Positions 1 to 7,155 are shown, counted from the first letter of the stretch. The stretch is 13,788 nucleotides of DNA from an uncultured Paraprevotella sp. (GCA_900766785.1 CAAFWT010000120.1:1-13788); one strand, 5' to 3'. The notes: a model not told the origin generated them from the sequence alone. Program-made: numbers and translations.

Positions 1-14
1 ACCAGATTGATCCT

Positions 15-66
15 GGAGGGGAGACAGTGACCCGTATGGAGGTGTGTCTCTCCTCCCTTTTCTCTT
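15..66 (+). terminator. Rho-independent terminator of a gene left of the window
   Basis: A 12-bp GC-rich stem pairs 15-26 (GGAGGGGAGACA) with 45-56 (TGTCTCTCCTCC) around an 18-nt loop, and is followed by a T-rich run at 58-66. The only imperfect pair (20/51) is G-T, which is a G-U wobble in a plus-strand RNA but would be an A-C mismatch in a minus-strand RNA. It therefore probably ends a plus-strand gene whose coding part lies outside the window, convergent with the leftward secA operon. The loop is longer than usual and the T tract is interrupted by C, so its efficiency is uncertain. Confidence 0.6.
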
Positions 67-115
67 GTCCAGAATAGGACTGACGATTTCGGTGCCAGTT
101 TTGCCCATCTCAGAC

Positions 116-171
116 GCAAGTACTTGCAACCGCTCCCGCAAGTACTTGCAACCGTCCTTGCAAGTACTTGC
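116..171. repeat. Three phased copies of a 12-bp perfect palindrome
   Basis: The perfect palindrome GCAAGTACTTGC occurs at 116-127, 138-149 and 160-171, with a period of exactly 22 bp (about two helical turns). The first two units share 17 nt (GCAAGTACTTGCAACCG); the third shares 13 nt before diverging. The spacers are C/T-rich. It lies in the convergent intergenic region between a plus-strand terminator and the hairpin after the leftward operon. Units and spacers are too short for a CRISPR array. It could be a multi-site protein target with all sites on one face of the helix, a genus-specific intergenic repeat, or RNA able to fold into alternative hairpins. No function can be assigned from sequence. 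Confidence 0.9.
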
Positions 172-192
172 ACCAATCATCAGGGAACATGC

Positions 193-230
193 AATCAGGG
201 CTGGACTCCATACGGAATCCAGCCCTGACT
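193..230 (-). terminator. Strong hairpin downstream of the leftward operon
   Basis: The arms 195-209 and 214-228 form a 15-bp stem with a 4-nt loop (210-213), extended by 194/229 and 193/230. The two imperfect positions (206/217 and 194/229) are A-C mismatches in a plus-strand RNA but G-U wobbles in a minus-strand RNA. The minus-strand transcript therefore folds into an uninterrupted 17-bp stem. It begins about 55 nt after the stop codon of the acidic protein gene at 286. There is no U tract on either side, so it may be a factor-dependent terminator or an mRNA 3'-end stabiliser rather than a classical intrinsic terminator. Confidence 0.5.
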
Positions 231-285
231 ATGTAATATCACATACAGGTCAACAAGTATCCCCGCCGATGAGTGGAGAGGATGC

Positions 286-729
286 TCAGTCTTCCTCAAG
301 CAGATGTTTCAGGAAATCATCCAAGTCGTCCGTCAAGCCATCTATCATCTTGTTGTCAAGCACCAGTGTCTCTTCATTGTCTATGAGCACCAGGTCCTGC
401 AGCGTCTCATGATCCTCATCAATCAAGACAAAGGAGAAAGGCTTCAGGATGCTCATCTCCTCAATGGAAGAGCGCATTTCCTCGATGCAGCGCCGGAGAA
501 TAGGAGTCACTCCCTCAAAGAATCCATCCTGAGGAACCTTTATCCACTCCTCCACTACACATCTGTCCAGTTCCTCGTCATCATCATTATACGTTCTGAT
601 TTCTCCCGTATAGGGACTGACCAGGATGTGGAGATCTGTCATCACAGGATCGGCATCCGAGGGGAACCTTGCCACCACCTTGCGCAGCGTGCGCTCTATC
701 TGGTGGATAGTCTGTTGACTTGCTTTCAT
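286..729 (-). CDS. Small acidic cytosolic protein of unknown function, downstream of secA
   Basis: This 147-residue protein starts at ATG 729 and stops at TGA 288-286. I do not recognise the family. By count about 36 of 147 residues are Asp or Glu, concentrated in the stretch NDDDEELD (about residues 48-55), in IEEM repeats near 83-93, and in the C-terminal half, which ends DDLDDFLKHLLEED. The N-terminus (about residues 1-21) is a basic, probably helical segment; the middle alternates short strand-like and helical pieces. There is no signal peptide or membrane segment, so it should be cytosolic. The start lies 24 nt after the secA stop, with no Shine-Dalgarno, which points to cotranscription with secA as the last gene of the operon. 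A role linked to SecA is possible by position only. Coding confidence rests on the sensible composition, the tight spacing and the hairpin that follows. Confidence 0.8.
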   Translation of the reverse strand: MKASQQTIHQIERTLRKVVARFPSDADPVMTDLHILVSPYTGEIRTYNDDDEELDRCVVEEWIKVPQDGFFEGVTPILRRCIEEMRSSIEEMSILKPFSFVLIDEDHETLQDLVLIDNEETLVLDNKMIDGLTDDLDDFLKHLLEED

Positions 730-753
730 GTGTGTATCGAAATAAGGTGATAA

Positions 754-3700
754 TCAAAGGTTACGTCCGTGGCAGTTCTTGAACTTCTTGCCACTGCCGC
801 AAGGACAAGGATCGTTTCGTCCGGGAAGTTTCTCGGCACGTATAGGCTGCACGGGCTGACGGTCGCGAGTATCCTGACCTGCAGCTGCACGCTGTGCCGC
901 GCTGGCAGCTTCTCCACGAGACTCTTGCAGACGAGGCTGTCGGCGTGTGTCAGGTGCCTGCTGTGGCAACTCATCAGCCTCAGTGCGGGGACGCAGCTCA
1001 GGGATGATGGCACGCATCATGATGCCCACGGCACGGTCATTGATACGGTTGACCATCTCGTCAAAGAGTTTCACGCTTTCGAGCTTGAAGATGAGCAAGG
1101 GATCCTTCTGCTCGTAGCTGGCATTCTGCACACTGTGTTTCAGTTCATCCAGCAGACGCAGGTTCTCCATCCAAGCCTCATCAATAGTGTGAAGCATGAT
1201 GGTCTTGTGGAAAGCTGTTACCACCGACTCGGAATGAGTCTCGTAGGCCTCTTTGAGATTGACCCTGATGCCATACTGATGCTGACCTGCTATCACGGGC
1301 ACACCTATCATCTCATAGTTCTGTCCCTCGGGGCTTTCATAGATCATGGTCACCACCTTGTTGGCATTGGCAGCCATGACTTCGTTCTTCTGGCGGAAGC
1401 GTTCCAGCACACTCTGATAAGCTTTCTCGGCCAGCTCATCGGGATGCATGGACTCCTTCTCCTGTGCAGTAAAGGGAACTTCCATGGCCATGACCTCCAG
1501 GAAGCGCTGACGGCATCCCTCCCAGTCATTGTTCTCTATGATATTGCACACGCGGTCCCATATCATGTCGCTGATATCCATGCCCAGTCGCTCGCCCATC
1601 AATGCATGATGACGCTTCTCATAGACTACGGTGCGCTGCTTGTTCATCACATCATCATACTCGAGCAGACGCTTACGCACTCCGAAGTGGTTCTCCTCCA
1701 CCTTCTTCTGTGCATTCTCGATGCTGCGGGTAATCATGCTGTGCTCTATCATCTCTCCGTCCTTGAAGCCCAGTTTATCCATCACACGGGCAATACGCTC
1801 GTTGGCAAACAGACGCATGAGGTTATCTTCCAGTGAAACGAAGAAGACGCTGCTGCCGGGGTCTCCCTGACGTCCGCTTCGTCCTCTCAGCTGACGGTCT
1901 ACGCGTCTGCTCTCATGGCGTTCCGTACCGATGATGGCCAGTCCGCCTGCAGCCTTCACCTCGGGAGCCAGTTTGATATCCGTACCACGACCTGCCATAT
2001 TGGTGGCAATGGTTACATTACCGAGCATGCGCTCCTCTGCCTTTCCATCCACCATCACTGTGCCCTTCTGACACTGACCGGCCAGAGCCACGATGTCGGC
2101 CTCTTTCTGATGCAACTTGGCATTCAAAACCTGATGAGGTATCTTACGCAAGGAAAGCATACGGCTGAGCAGTTCGCTTATCTCCACGCTGGTGGTACCT
2201 ACCAGAACAGGACGGCCCGACTCGCGCATGCGAACTATCTCCTCGATGACGGCATTGTATTTCTCACGCTGTGTGCGATACACACGGTCGTTCATATCCG
2301 TACGAATCACGGGACGGTTGGTGGGAACCTCCACAACATCCAGTTTGTAGATATCCCAAAACTCGCCAGCCTCTGTTACTGCCGTACCTGTCATACCCGA
2401 CAGCTTGTGATACATGCGGAAATAGTTCTGCAGGGTAATGGTGGCATAGGTCTGTGTGGCATCCTGCACCTTTACATGCTCTTTGGCTTCCACAGCCTGA
2501 TGCAAGCCGTCGCTCCACCGTCTGCCTTCCATGATACGGCCAGTCTGCTCATCCACTATCTTCACCTCTCCATCCTGAATGACATAGTCATCATTGAGGT
2601 TGAACATGGTGTAAGCCTTGAGGAGCTGCTGAATGGTGTGCACACGCTCACTCTTGATGGCGTAGTCATTGTACACCTTGTCCTTCTGGGCCAGTTTCTC
2701 CTCATCGGGAATATCCGAAGCTTCTATCTGAGACATGACAGAGGCAATGTCGGGGAGGACAAACAGCTGGGGGTCATCCACCTGCTGAGCCAACCATTCA
2801 TTACCCTTGTCGGTGAGGTCCACGCTCTTCATCTTCTCATCCACCACAAAGTAGAGAGGATCGGTGGCTTCGGGCATGCGGCGGTTGTTGTTCTCCATGT
2901 ATATCTCTTCGGTGGAGAGCATACCTGCCTTGATACCCGGTTCTGAGAGGAACTTGATGAGAGGCTTGTTCTTGGGCAGAGCCTTATGACTGCGGAAGAG
3001 AGCAAGGAATCCCTCTTCGGTCTGCTTCTTGTCTTTCTTCTCCGTTCCCTCGGATATCTCCTTGCGGGCATCTGCCAGATACTGGGTGGCCAACTTGCGC
3101 TGCACATCCACCAGGCGCTCCACCAGAGGCTGATACTGCTCAAAGAGCTGGTCGTCCCCCTTGGGCACAGGTCCTGAGATGATGAGAGGAGTACGGGCAT
3201 CGTCGATCAGCACGGAGTCCACCTCGTCCACGATGGCAAAATTATGCTTGCGCTGTACCAGGTCCTTAGGATCCTGAGCCATATTGTCACGCAGGTAGTC
3301 GAAGCCGAACTCATTGTTGGTACCAAAGGTGATGTCGGACAGATAAGCCTTTCTGCGCTCGGCACTGTTGGGACGATGCTTGTCGATGCAGTCCACACTG
3401 AGTCCGTGGAACATATAGATGGGGCCCATCCATTCGGAGTCACGCTTGGCCAGATAGTCATTCACGGTCACCACATGGACGCCATTGCCCGTAAGAGCAT
3501 TCAAGAAGACAGGCAAGGTGGCAGTAAGAGTCTTACCCTCACCAGTGAACATCTCGGCTATCTTGCCCTGATGCAGCACTGTGCCTCCAAAGATCTGGAC
3601 ATCGAAGTGCACCATATCCCACTTCATGTCATTTCCGCCGGCTATCCAATGGTTATGGTATATGGCCTTGTCGCCATCTATTTCCACAAAGTCATGAGTG

Positions 3701-4119
3701 GCGGCCAGGTCGCGGTCGAAATCTGTTGCGGTGACCACTACTTCTTCATTATGAGCGAAGCGCTCGGCAGTACTCTTGACGATGGCAAACACCTCGGGAC
3801 GGGCCTGATCGAGTGCCTTCTCCAGTGTATCCAGCACATCCTTCTCCAGCTTGTCTATCTGCTGGAAGATGGGTGCGCGGTCCTGGATGGGTGTACCTGG
3901 AATGCTGTCCTGCAACTGCTTTATCTGCTGGCGAAGAGGTGCTGCAGAATCCTGGATGCCTTTTCTAATCTCCTGCACCCGTGCACGGAGTTCGTCATTG
4001 GACAATGCCTGCACCGCAGGATATGCCTGAATGACCATGTCCACCAGTGGCTGGTATGCCTTCAGGTCTCTCGTCTTCTTGTCTCCAAATATCTTGGTCA
4101 GTATATTTACAAAATTCAT
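754..4119 (-). CDS. secA: Protein translocase subunit SecA, Bacteroidetes long form
   Basis: SecA is the ATPase motor that drives unfolded preproteins through the SecYEG channel, working at the cytosolic face of the inner membrane. Visible motifs: Walker A TGEGKT at 192-197, DEVD (Walker B) at 298-301, NMAGRGTDI at 707-715, and motif VI QLRGRSGRQGD at 743-753. The helical scaffold region includes EYDDVMNKQR near 820-829. The C-terminus carries the zinc-binding SEC-C motif with C1105, C1107, C1116 and H1117, which in other bacteria contacts SecB and lipids. At 1121 residues it is about 200 longer than E. coli SecA. The extra length lies in a coiled-coil-like N-terminal insertion (about 52-125), a charged insertion (about 320-450), and an R/Q/A-rich linker (about 1045-1098) before the zinc motif. 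ATG 4119 gives the canonical start MNFVNILTKIFG. It follows the AlkP-fold gene by 39 nt. Confidence 0.98.
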   Translation of the reverse strand: MNFVNILTKIFGDKKTRDLKAYQPLVDMVIQAYPAVQALSNDELRARVQEIRKGIQDSAAPLRQQIKQLQDSIPGTPIQDRAPIFQQIDKLEKDVLDTLEKALDQARPEVFAIVKSTAERFAHNEEVVVTATDFDRDLAATHDFVEIDGDKAIYHNHWIAGGNDMKWDMVHFDVQIFGGTVLHQGKIAEMFTGEGKTLTATLPVFLNALTGNGVHVVTVNDYLAKRDSEWMGPIYMFHGLSVDCIDKHRPNSAERRKAYLSDITFGTNNEFGFDYLRDNMAQDPKDLVQRKHNFAIVDEVDSVLIDDARTPLIISGPVPKGDDQLFEQYQPLVERLVDVQRKLATQYLADARKEISEGTEKKDKKQTEEGFLALFRSHKALPKNKPLIKFLSEPGIKAGMLSTEEIYMENNNRRMPEATDPLYFVVDEKMKSVDLTDKGNEWLAQQVDDPQLFVLPDIASVMSQIEASDIPDEEKLAQKDKVYNDYAIKSERVHTIQQLLKAYTMFNLNDDYVIQDGEVKIVDEQTGRIMEGRRWSDGLHQAVEAKEHVKVQDATQTYATITLQNYFRMYHKLSGMTGTAVTEAGEFWDIYKLDVVEVPTNRPVIRTDMNDRVYRTQREKYNAVIEEIVRMRESGRPVLVGTTSVEISELLSRMLSLRKIPHQVLNAKLHQKEADIVALAGQCQKGTVMVDGKAEERMLGNVTIATNMAGRGTDIKLAPEVKAAGGLAIIGTERHESRRVDRQLRGRSGRQGDPGSSVFFVSLEDNLMRLFANERIARVMDKLGFKDGEMIEHSMITRSIENAQKKVEENHFGVRKRLLEYDDVMNKQRTVVYEKRHHALMGERLGMDISDMIWDRVCNIIENNDWEGCRQRFLEVMAMEVPFTAQEKESMHPDELAEKAYQSVLERFRQKNEVMAANANKVVTMIYESPEGQNYEMIGVPVIAGQHQYGIRVNLKEAYETHSESVVTAFHKTIMLHTIDEAWMENLRLLDELKHSVQNASYEQKDPLLIFKLESVKLFDEMVNRINDRAVGIMMRAIIPELRPRTEADELPQQAPDTRRQPRLQESRGEAASAAQRAAAGQDTRDRQPVQPIRAEKLPGRNDPCPCGSGKKFKNCHGRNL

Positions 4120-4148
4120 GTATCTAAGAGGGAATCTTAATGGTAAAA

Positions 4149-4180
4149 CAAATAAAAACTAATAATTCAAGGGAGGCAAA
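4149..4180 (-). promoter_or_regulatory. Candidate internal promoter of secA
   Basis: On the minus strand, TTTG at 4180-4177 is followed after exactly 20 nt by TTTATTTG at 4156-4149. This matches the Bacteroidetes arrangement of a -33 TTTG and a -7 TAnnTTTG, with one deviation (T for A at the second position of the -7 box). It predicts transcription starting near 4145 and a leader of about 26 nt before the secA ATG at 4119. The -33 part lies inside the end of the upstream gene. Such a promoter would let secA be expressed independently of the two genes before it. Only motif and spacing support it. Confidence 0.4.
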
Positions 4181-5748
4181 GGACATCCGTTTGGAGCACG
4201 GATACGCATAGCCTGCGCCAGGGTGGGAGCCACCTGGTCCACACTGACAGGTATACGCACCTTTTCAGCCTTTATGCCGCAACCCATCATGATGAGTGGG
4301 AAGCCCACATAGGATTCGCGGCTTAATTGTTTCTCGTATGTATTTTCGTTGTACAATATCCATCCTGGTGAGACTTGTATCATCACATCTCCCGAATGGC
4401 GTGTGTTATAAGCATTGCGCAGTTTGCTGATGCCAGGTGTCCATGCTCCATTGGCCAGGCGCTGACTGGTATAGACATCCTTCACCCCGCTCAGCTGGAT
4501 AAGGAAGTCGGCACAACGCTCCAGCACTTCTGTCAGCTTGAGACTCTTGCTCTCTATGAGTTTCAGATTGATGTACAACTGATTCTTGTCTACAGTATCT
4601 ATATACTGCCCAGGGCCGTAGACGGCTATCAGGTACATATTGAGCAGGAGCTGCGCTTTGGTAATGGAAAAGACTCCCGTGGGGATACGCCACTGACTGA
4701 GGTCGTCGATATCCTCGGCATCGGTATAGCCTGTGCTCGTAAGCACAAAGAGAGCATTCCCCTGGCCCACCTTATCCTCCACCGCACGGATGAGGGTAGA
4801 GATCTGGCGGTCGAGGCGTGCATAAGTATCCTGCATCTCTACGCCATAACGGGATACTCCCTGATGCTCATAGGTGCCGGCATACAAGGACACATTGAGC
4901 ATATCCGTCAGGTTGTCCTCTCCCATATGGGATTGTTCCATGGCATAGCAGGCAAACCGCACTACCTCTTCGTTCACACAGGCACTGGACTTATATGCCA
5001 CAAAGCGGCGGTCACCGCTGAACTTATGCTTGAAAGGTTTCTTCTTGCCACGCTCGGAGAAATAGGCAAACTGGTCAACAGAGTCGTTCAGGGGAGTCCA
5101 TTCTACAGACCCTATGCGATCCACCAGCGAAGAGTCACGGTCATAGTCATAGGCCCACTTGGGATATTCCCCATAATAAGAGGATGCCGACCATCGGCCA
5201 GAATAATCTTCTATCCAGAAAGCTCCGTCGGCAGCATGACCTGCAGAGAGAATGGCCGACTCCTTATCGGGAGCCACACTGACCACCACCCCTCTACCAT
5301 TGGTGGCTATCTTCAGTTCGTCCCCAATGGTACTGACAGCCAACGAAGCAGGTGAACATTGGTCTGCCGTAAACTGACAGGAGTATTTCTCATCGGCTAC
5401 ACAATGGACCGGACAGAGCGACTGACGGTCGAGCCATCTGGTACCCACAATACCATTCTCGTAGGGACTGGTCCCTGTAACCAGACAAGCCATGGCGGAC
5501 GCACGGTCGGGAGCATTAAAGGGATACTCTGCCTGAGTGTACATACGTCCTTGCTCCATCAGTCGGAGAAGCCCATCCTCACCGTAGAGAGGAGCAAAGG
5601 CTTGCAGATAATCACTGCGCAACTGATCGACCACCACATTCACCACCAGTCGGGGTACGGCTGTAGCTGTCTGTGCCTCTGCGCCCACCACCGTCATTAG
5701 GGTCATGAGCGAACAAAGCAGTCTGTATCGGACTATGGGACTATTCAC
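4159..5748 (-). CDS. Secreted alkaline-phosphatase-superfamily protein, predicted catalytically dead
   Basis: This 529-residue protein has a signal peptide (about 1-25, ending VVGAEA before Q26) and the overall pattern of PafA-like phosphatases and type I phosphodiesterases. Matching segments are VVDQLRSDYL (D41), the nucleophile region near 75-95, SPASLAVSTIGDELKIAT (133-150), SAGHAADGAFW (168-178), VEMQDTYARLD (303-313) and SGDVMIQVSPGW (452-463). Most catalytic positions are changed: the nucleophile Thr is Asn78 (context FNAPDRAS instead of YTAPGHAS), the usual D-H metal pair is T339-G340, the upstream Asp/His ligands fall on T292/Q296, and no His remains after H451 for the last ligand. 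Only D41 is kept. Four close cysteines (C112, C116, C124, C131) suggest disulfides. The start is GTG 5748, overlapping the DUF4105 stop as GTGA, so translation is probably coupled. It is likely periplasmic or surface-located. Family assignment is firm; loss of activity is inferred. Confidence 0.85.
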   Translation of the reverse strand: MNSPIVRYRLLCSLMTLMTVVGAEAQTATAVPRLVVNVVVDQLRSDYLQAFAPLYGEDGLLRLMEQGRMYTQAEYPFNAPDRASAMACLVTGTSPYENGIVGTRWLDRQSLCPVHCVADEKYSCQFTADQCSPASLAVSTIGDELKIATNGRGVVVSVAPDKESAILSAGHAADGAFWIEDYSGRWSASSYYGEYPKWAYDYDRDSSLVDRIGSVEWTPLNDSVDQFAYFSERGKKKPFKHKFSGDRRFVAYKSSACVNEEVVRFACYAMEQSHMGEDNLTDMLNVSLYAGTYEHQGVSRYGVEMQDTYARLDRQISTLIRAVEDKVGQGNALFVLTSTGYTDAEDIDDLSQWRIPTGVFSITKAQLLLNMYLIAVYGPGQYIDTVDKNQLYINLKLIESKSLKLTEVLERCADFLIQLSGVKDVYTSQRLANGAWTPGISKLRNAYNTRHSGDVMIQVSPGWILYNENTYEKQLSRESYVGFPLIMMGCGIKAEKVRIPVSVDQVAPTLAQAMRIRAPNGCPLPPLNY

Positions 5749-6968
5749 TTTCTATTCCTTCTGCAGAAAAGATAAAAACCAATTGGCCTTGTGAGTAAAC
5801 ACATGGTCAAAGGTACAACTATATTCCCAAATACCTGTGGAATAATTGGGTAAAATAACAGGAAAGGAGTCAAAAAGCAGAAATAGCTCCCCCACCATCG
5901 TGCTCTCCACGACTCTCTACGGCAAGCCGAGAAATACAGGCCAAACAAGGCCAATGGCGTGAATGGCCATATCAGCCAGTTGGAATCCACAGCAGGATGC
6001 TCGGAAAAAAGGAACATGAAGAGAAGCAGAACACCCACCAATCCCTGAGCCGACAGAAGCAACATGCTCCACAACGTGAACAAGCGCCTCTGCATCATCT
6101 CCACCAGGACCACCAGGACGCAAAGAGCAAACAGCCCCCACCCTACCTGACGGGGAGAGAGAGGGAATTCGGCCTCTATGGGAAGGGTACGGCCTGGAGT
6201 CAGAATCCTCTTCTCCGCCACAAGCGGACGCTGCTGTCCATCCTCCCCTATGATGACAGCCCCATCGGCATACCACATCAAATACTCTGGAGCAAACATG
6301 GCTGCACGGTCAGATGCCAACGTATCAACAGCCGACCCAAGGAGGAAATCATCGCCCTCGGCTGCCCATGGATGTCCCTGTGTATACTCATGCAGAATAT
6401 CTCGGGTGGTACGCTGGGGCAACCTGGCAGGATAAACCACCCTGCCCCGCACACAGCGCTCTATCACATCACGCACCATCGTGGTGCAGTTGTTGTAGAG
6501 GAAGTTGTAGCGATACTCACGGTTCTCGGGACGACAGTTCCAAATCAAGTAGGCCATCATCATGCGGGCTTCCTCCCCACTCAACTGGAGTATCTGTTCG
6601 GTGACACGCGACCCCCGCTCTGTGTAAGACCTTATAAATCCGTCAAAATACACGGCATCTACCATGTAGTCACATTGCCCAAGGACAAAGCGCCAGATAA
6701 AGTAAGGCTGAGAGAATGAAAATACGCCATAGTTGAACACAATGTCCTTCCCTCGCGCAAAATCCACACATCGGATGGCTGTATGACCATAGAGCGAATA
6801 CACCTCCTGACCAGGCGAACAGGTCAATAGGCTCACCCGTATGCTATCCTGAGCCTGCCCATTCTCCTCCGCAGCCTGCTCCACAACCACTGGAGTCTCC
6901 TGTGCATTCATCACGAACGGCATCCACAAAGCCATCAGTATGGCAATAATCCTTATGCTTACTCTCAT
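5745..6968 (-). CDS. DUF4105 (Lnb N-terminal-like) membrane protein
   Basis: This 407-residue protein has a signal peptide (about 1-22, FVMNA before Q23), a periplasmic domain to about 265 and then about five hydrophobic segments (roughly 275-290, 300-321, 331-347, 361-378, 383-402). The N-terminal domain resembles DUF4105, also named for the N-terminal domain of lacto-N-biosidase Lnb. Its hallmark motifs are YGHTAIRC (G61-H62) and YNNCTT (N160-C161), followed by GDDFLLGSAVD (205-215). The His-first, NC-last order recalls permuted papain-like folds such as LRAT-type proteins, so a thiol enzyme is possible but unproven. I chose ATG 6968, although the frame stays open to 7106. It gives a clean signal peptide, and a perfect -7 box (6983-6976) would put the transcription start only about 4 nt upstream. 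It is the first gene of the leftward operon and overlaps the next gene by 4 nt. Confidence 0.85.
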   Translation of the reverse strand: MRVSIRIIAILMALWMPFVMNAQETPVVVEQAAEENGQAQDSIRVSLLTCSPGQEVYSLYGHTAIRCVDFARGKDIVFNYGVFSFSQPYFIWRFVLGQCDYMVDAVYFDGFIRSYTERGSRVTEQILQLSGEEARMMMAYLIWNCRPENREYRYNFLYNNCTTMVRDVIERCVRGRVVYPARLPQRTTRDILHEYTQGHPWAAEGDDFLLGSAVDTLASDRAAMFAPEYLMWYADGAVIIGEDGQQRPLVAEKRILTPGRTLPIEAEFPLSPRQVGWGLFALCVLVVLVEMMQRRLFTLWSMLLLSAQGLVGVLLLFMFLFSEHPAVDSNWLIWPFTPLALFGLYFSACRRESWRARWWGSYFCFLTPFLLFYPIIPQVFGNIVVPLTMCLLTRPIGFYLFCRRNRK

Positions 6969-6975
6969 ATCGGTG

Positions 6976-6983
6976 CAAAGGTA
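6976..6983 (-). promoter_or_regulatory. -7 promoter box of the DUF4105-secA operon
   Basis: The minus strand reads TACCTTTG from 6983 to 6976, a perfect match to the Bacteroidetes consensus TAnnTTTG. Usual spacing predicts a transcription start near 6972 and a leader of only about 4 nt before ATG 6968. A clear -33 TTTG is missing; T-rich sequence (7009-7004) lies about where it should be. The same 15-bp element, TACCTTTGCA[C/A]CGAT, occurs on the other strand in front of coaX. Confidence 0.7.
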
Positions 6984-7038
6984 GTACATTTTACAGAAAA
7001 GAAGGAAAAGTTGCCTATACAAACTCCTATACATTATA

Positions 7039-7057
7039 ATATATATACGCGTGCGCG
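7039..7057. other. Alternating purine-pyrimidine tract between divergent promoters
   Basis: Nineteen consecutive bases alternate strictly between purine and pyrimidine: ATATATATA, then CGCGTGCGCG. The GC-rich half (7047-7057) is the type of sequence that can adopt Z-DNA under negative supercoiling, and the AT half can melt easily. It sits near the middle of the 172-bp interval separating two outward-facing promoter boxes, where divergent transcription concentrates negative supercoils. The rest of the 200-bp intergenic region (6969-7168) shows nothing I can interpret beyond the two promoters. Confidence 0.6.
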
Positions 7058-7155
7058 AGGAGATGAGATCGGACGATAGCACAAGCAAGAGCGTGATTTG
7101 AAGCATCTGAATACATTAAACTTACACATCAAGTCTTTTATTGAGCGAAAAGTCA

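Noticed and set aside
116..171. CRISPR array
   Set aside because: Repeat cores are 12-17 nt and spacers only 5-10 nt, the spacers resemble each other, and no cas gene is in the window.
44..412. Open plus-strand frame of 122 codons across the repeat region
   Set aside because: It runs through the palindromic repeats and the hairpin, and into the antisense of the acidic protein gene; it is Ser-rich with no recognisable domain, so it looks like chance.
3244..4140. Long plus-strand frames antisense to secA (also 769-1836 and 1915-2946)
   Set aside because: They are mirror frames of a certain secA gene, with His/Leu-rich composition and no family features.
6969..7106. N-terminal extension of the DUF4105 protein to an upstream ATG at 7106
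   Set aside because: It would place the start far upstream of the -7 box, include the purine-pyrimidine tract, and bury a normal signal peptide; ATG 6968 explains all of these better.
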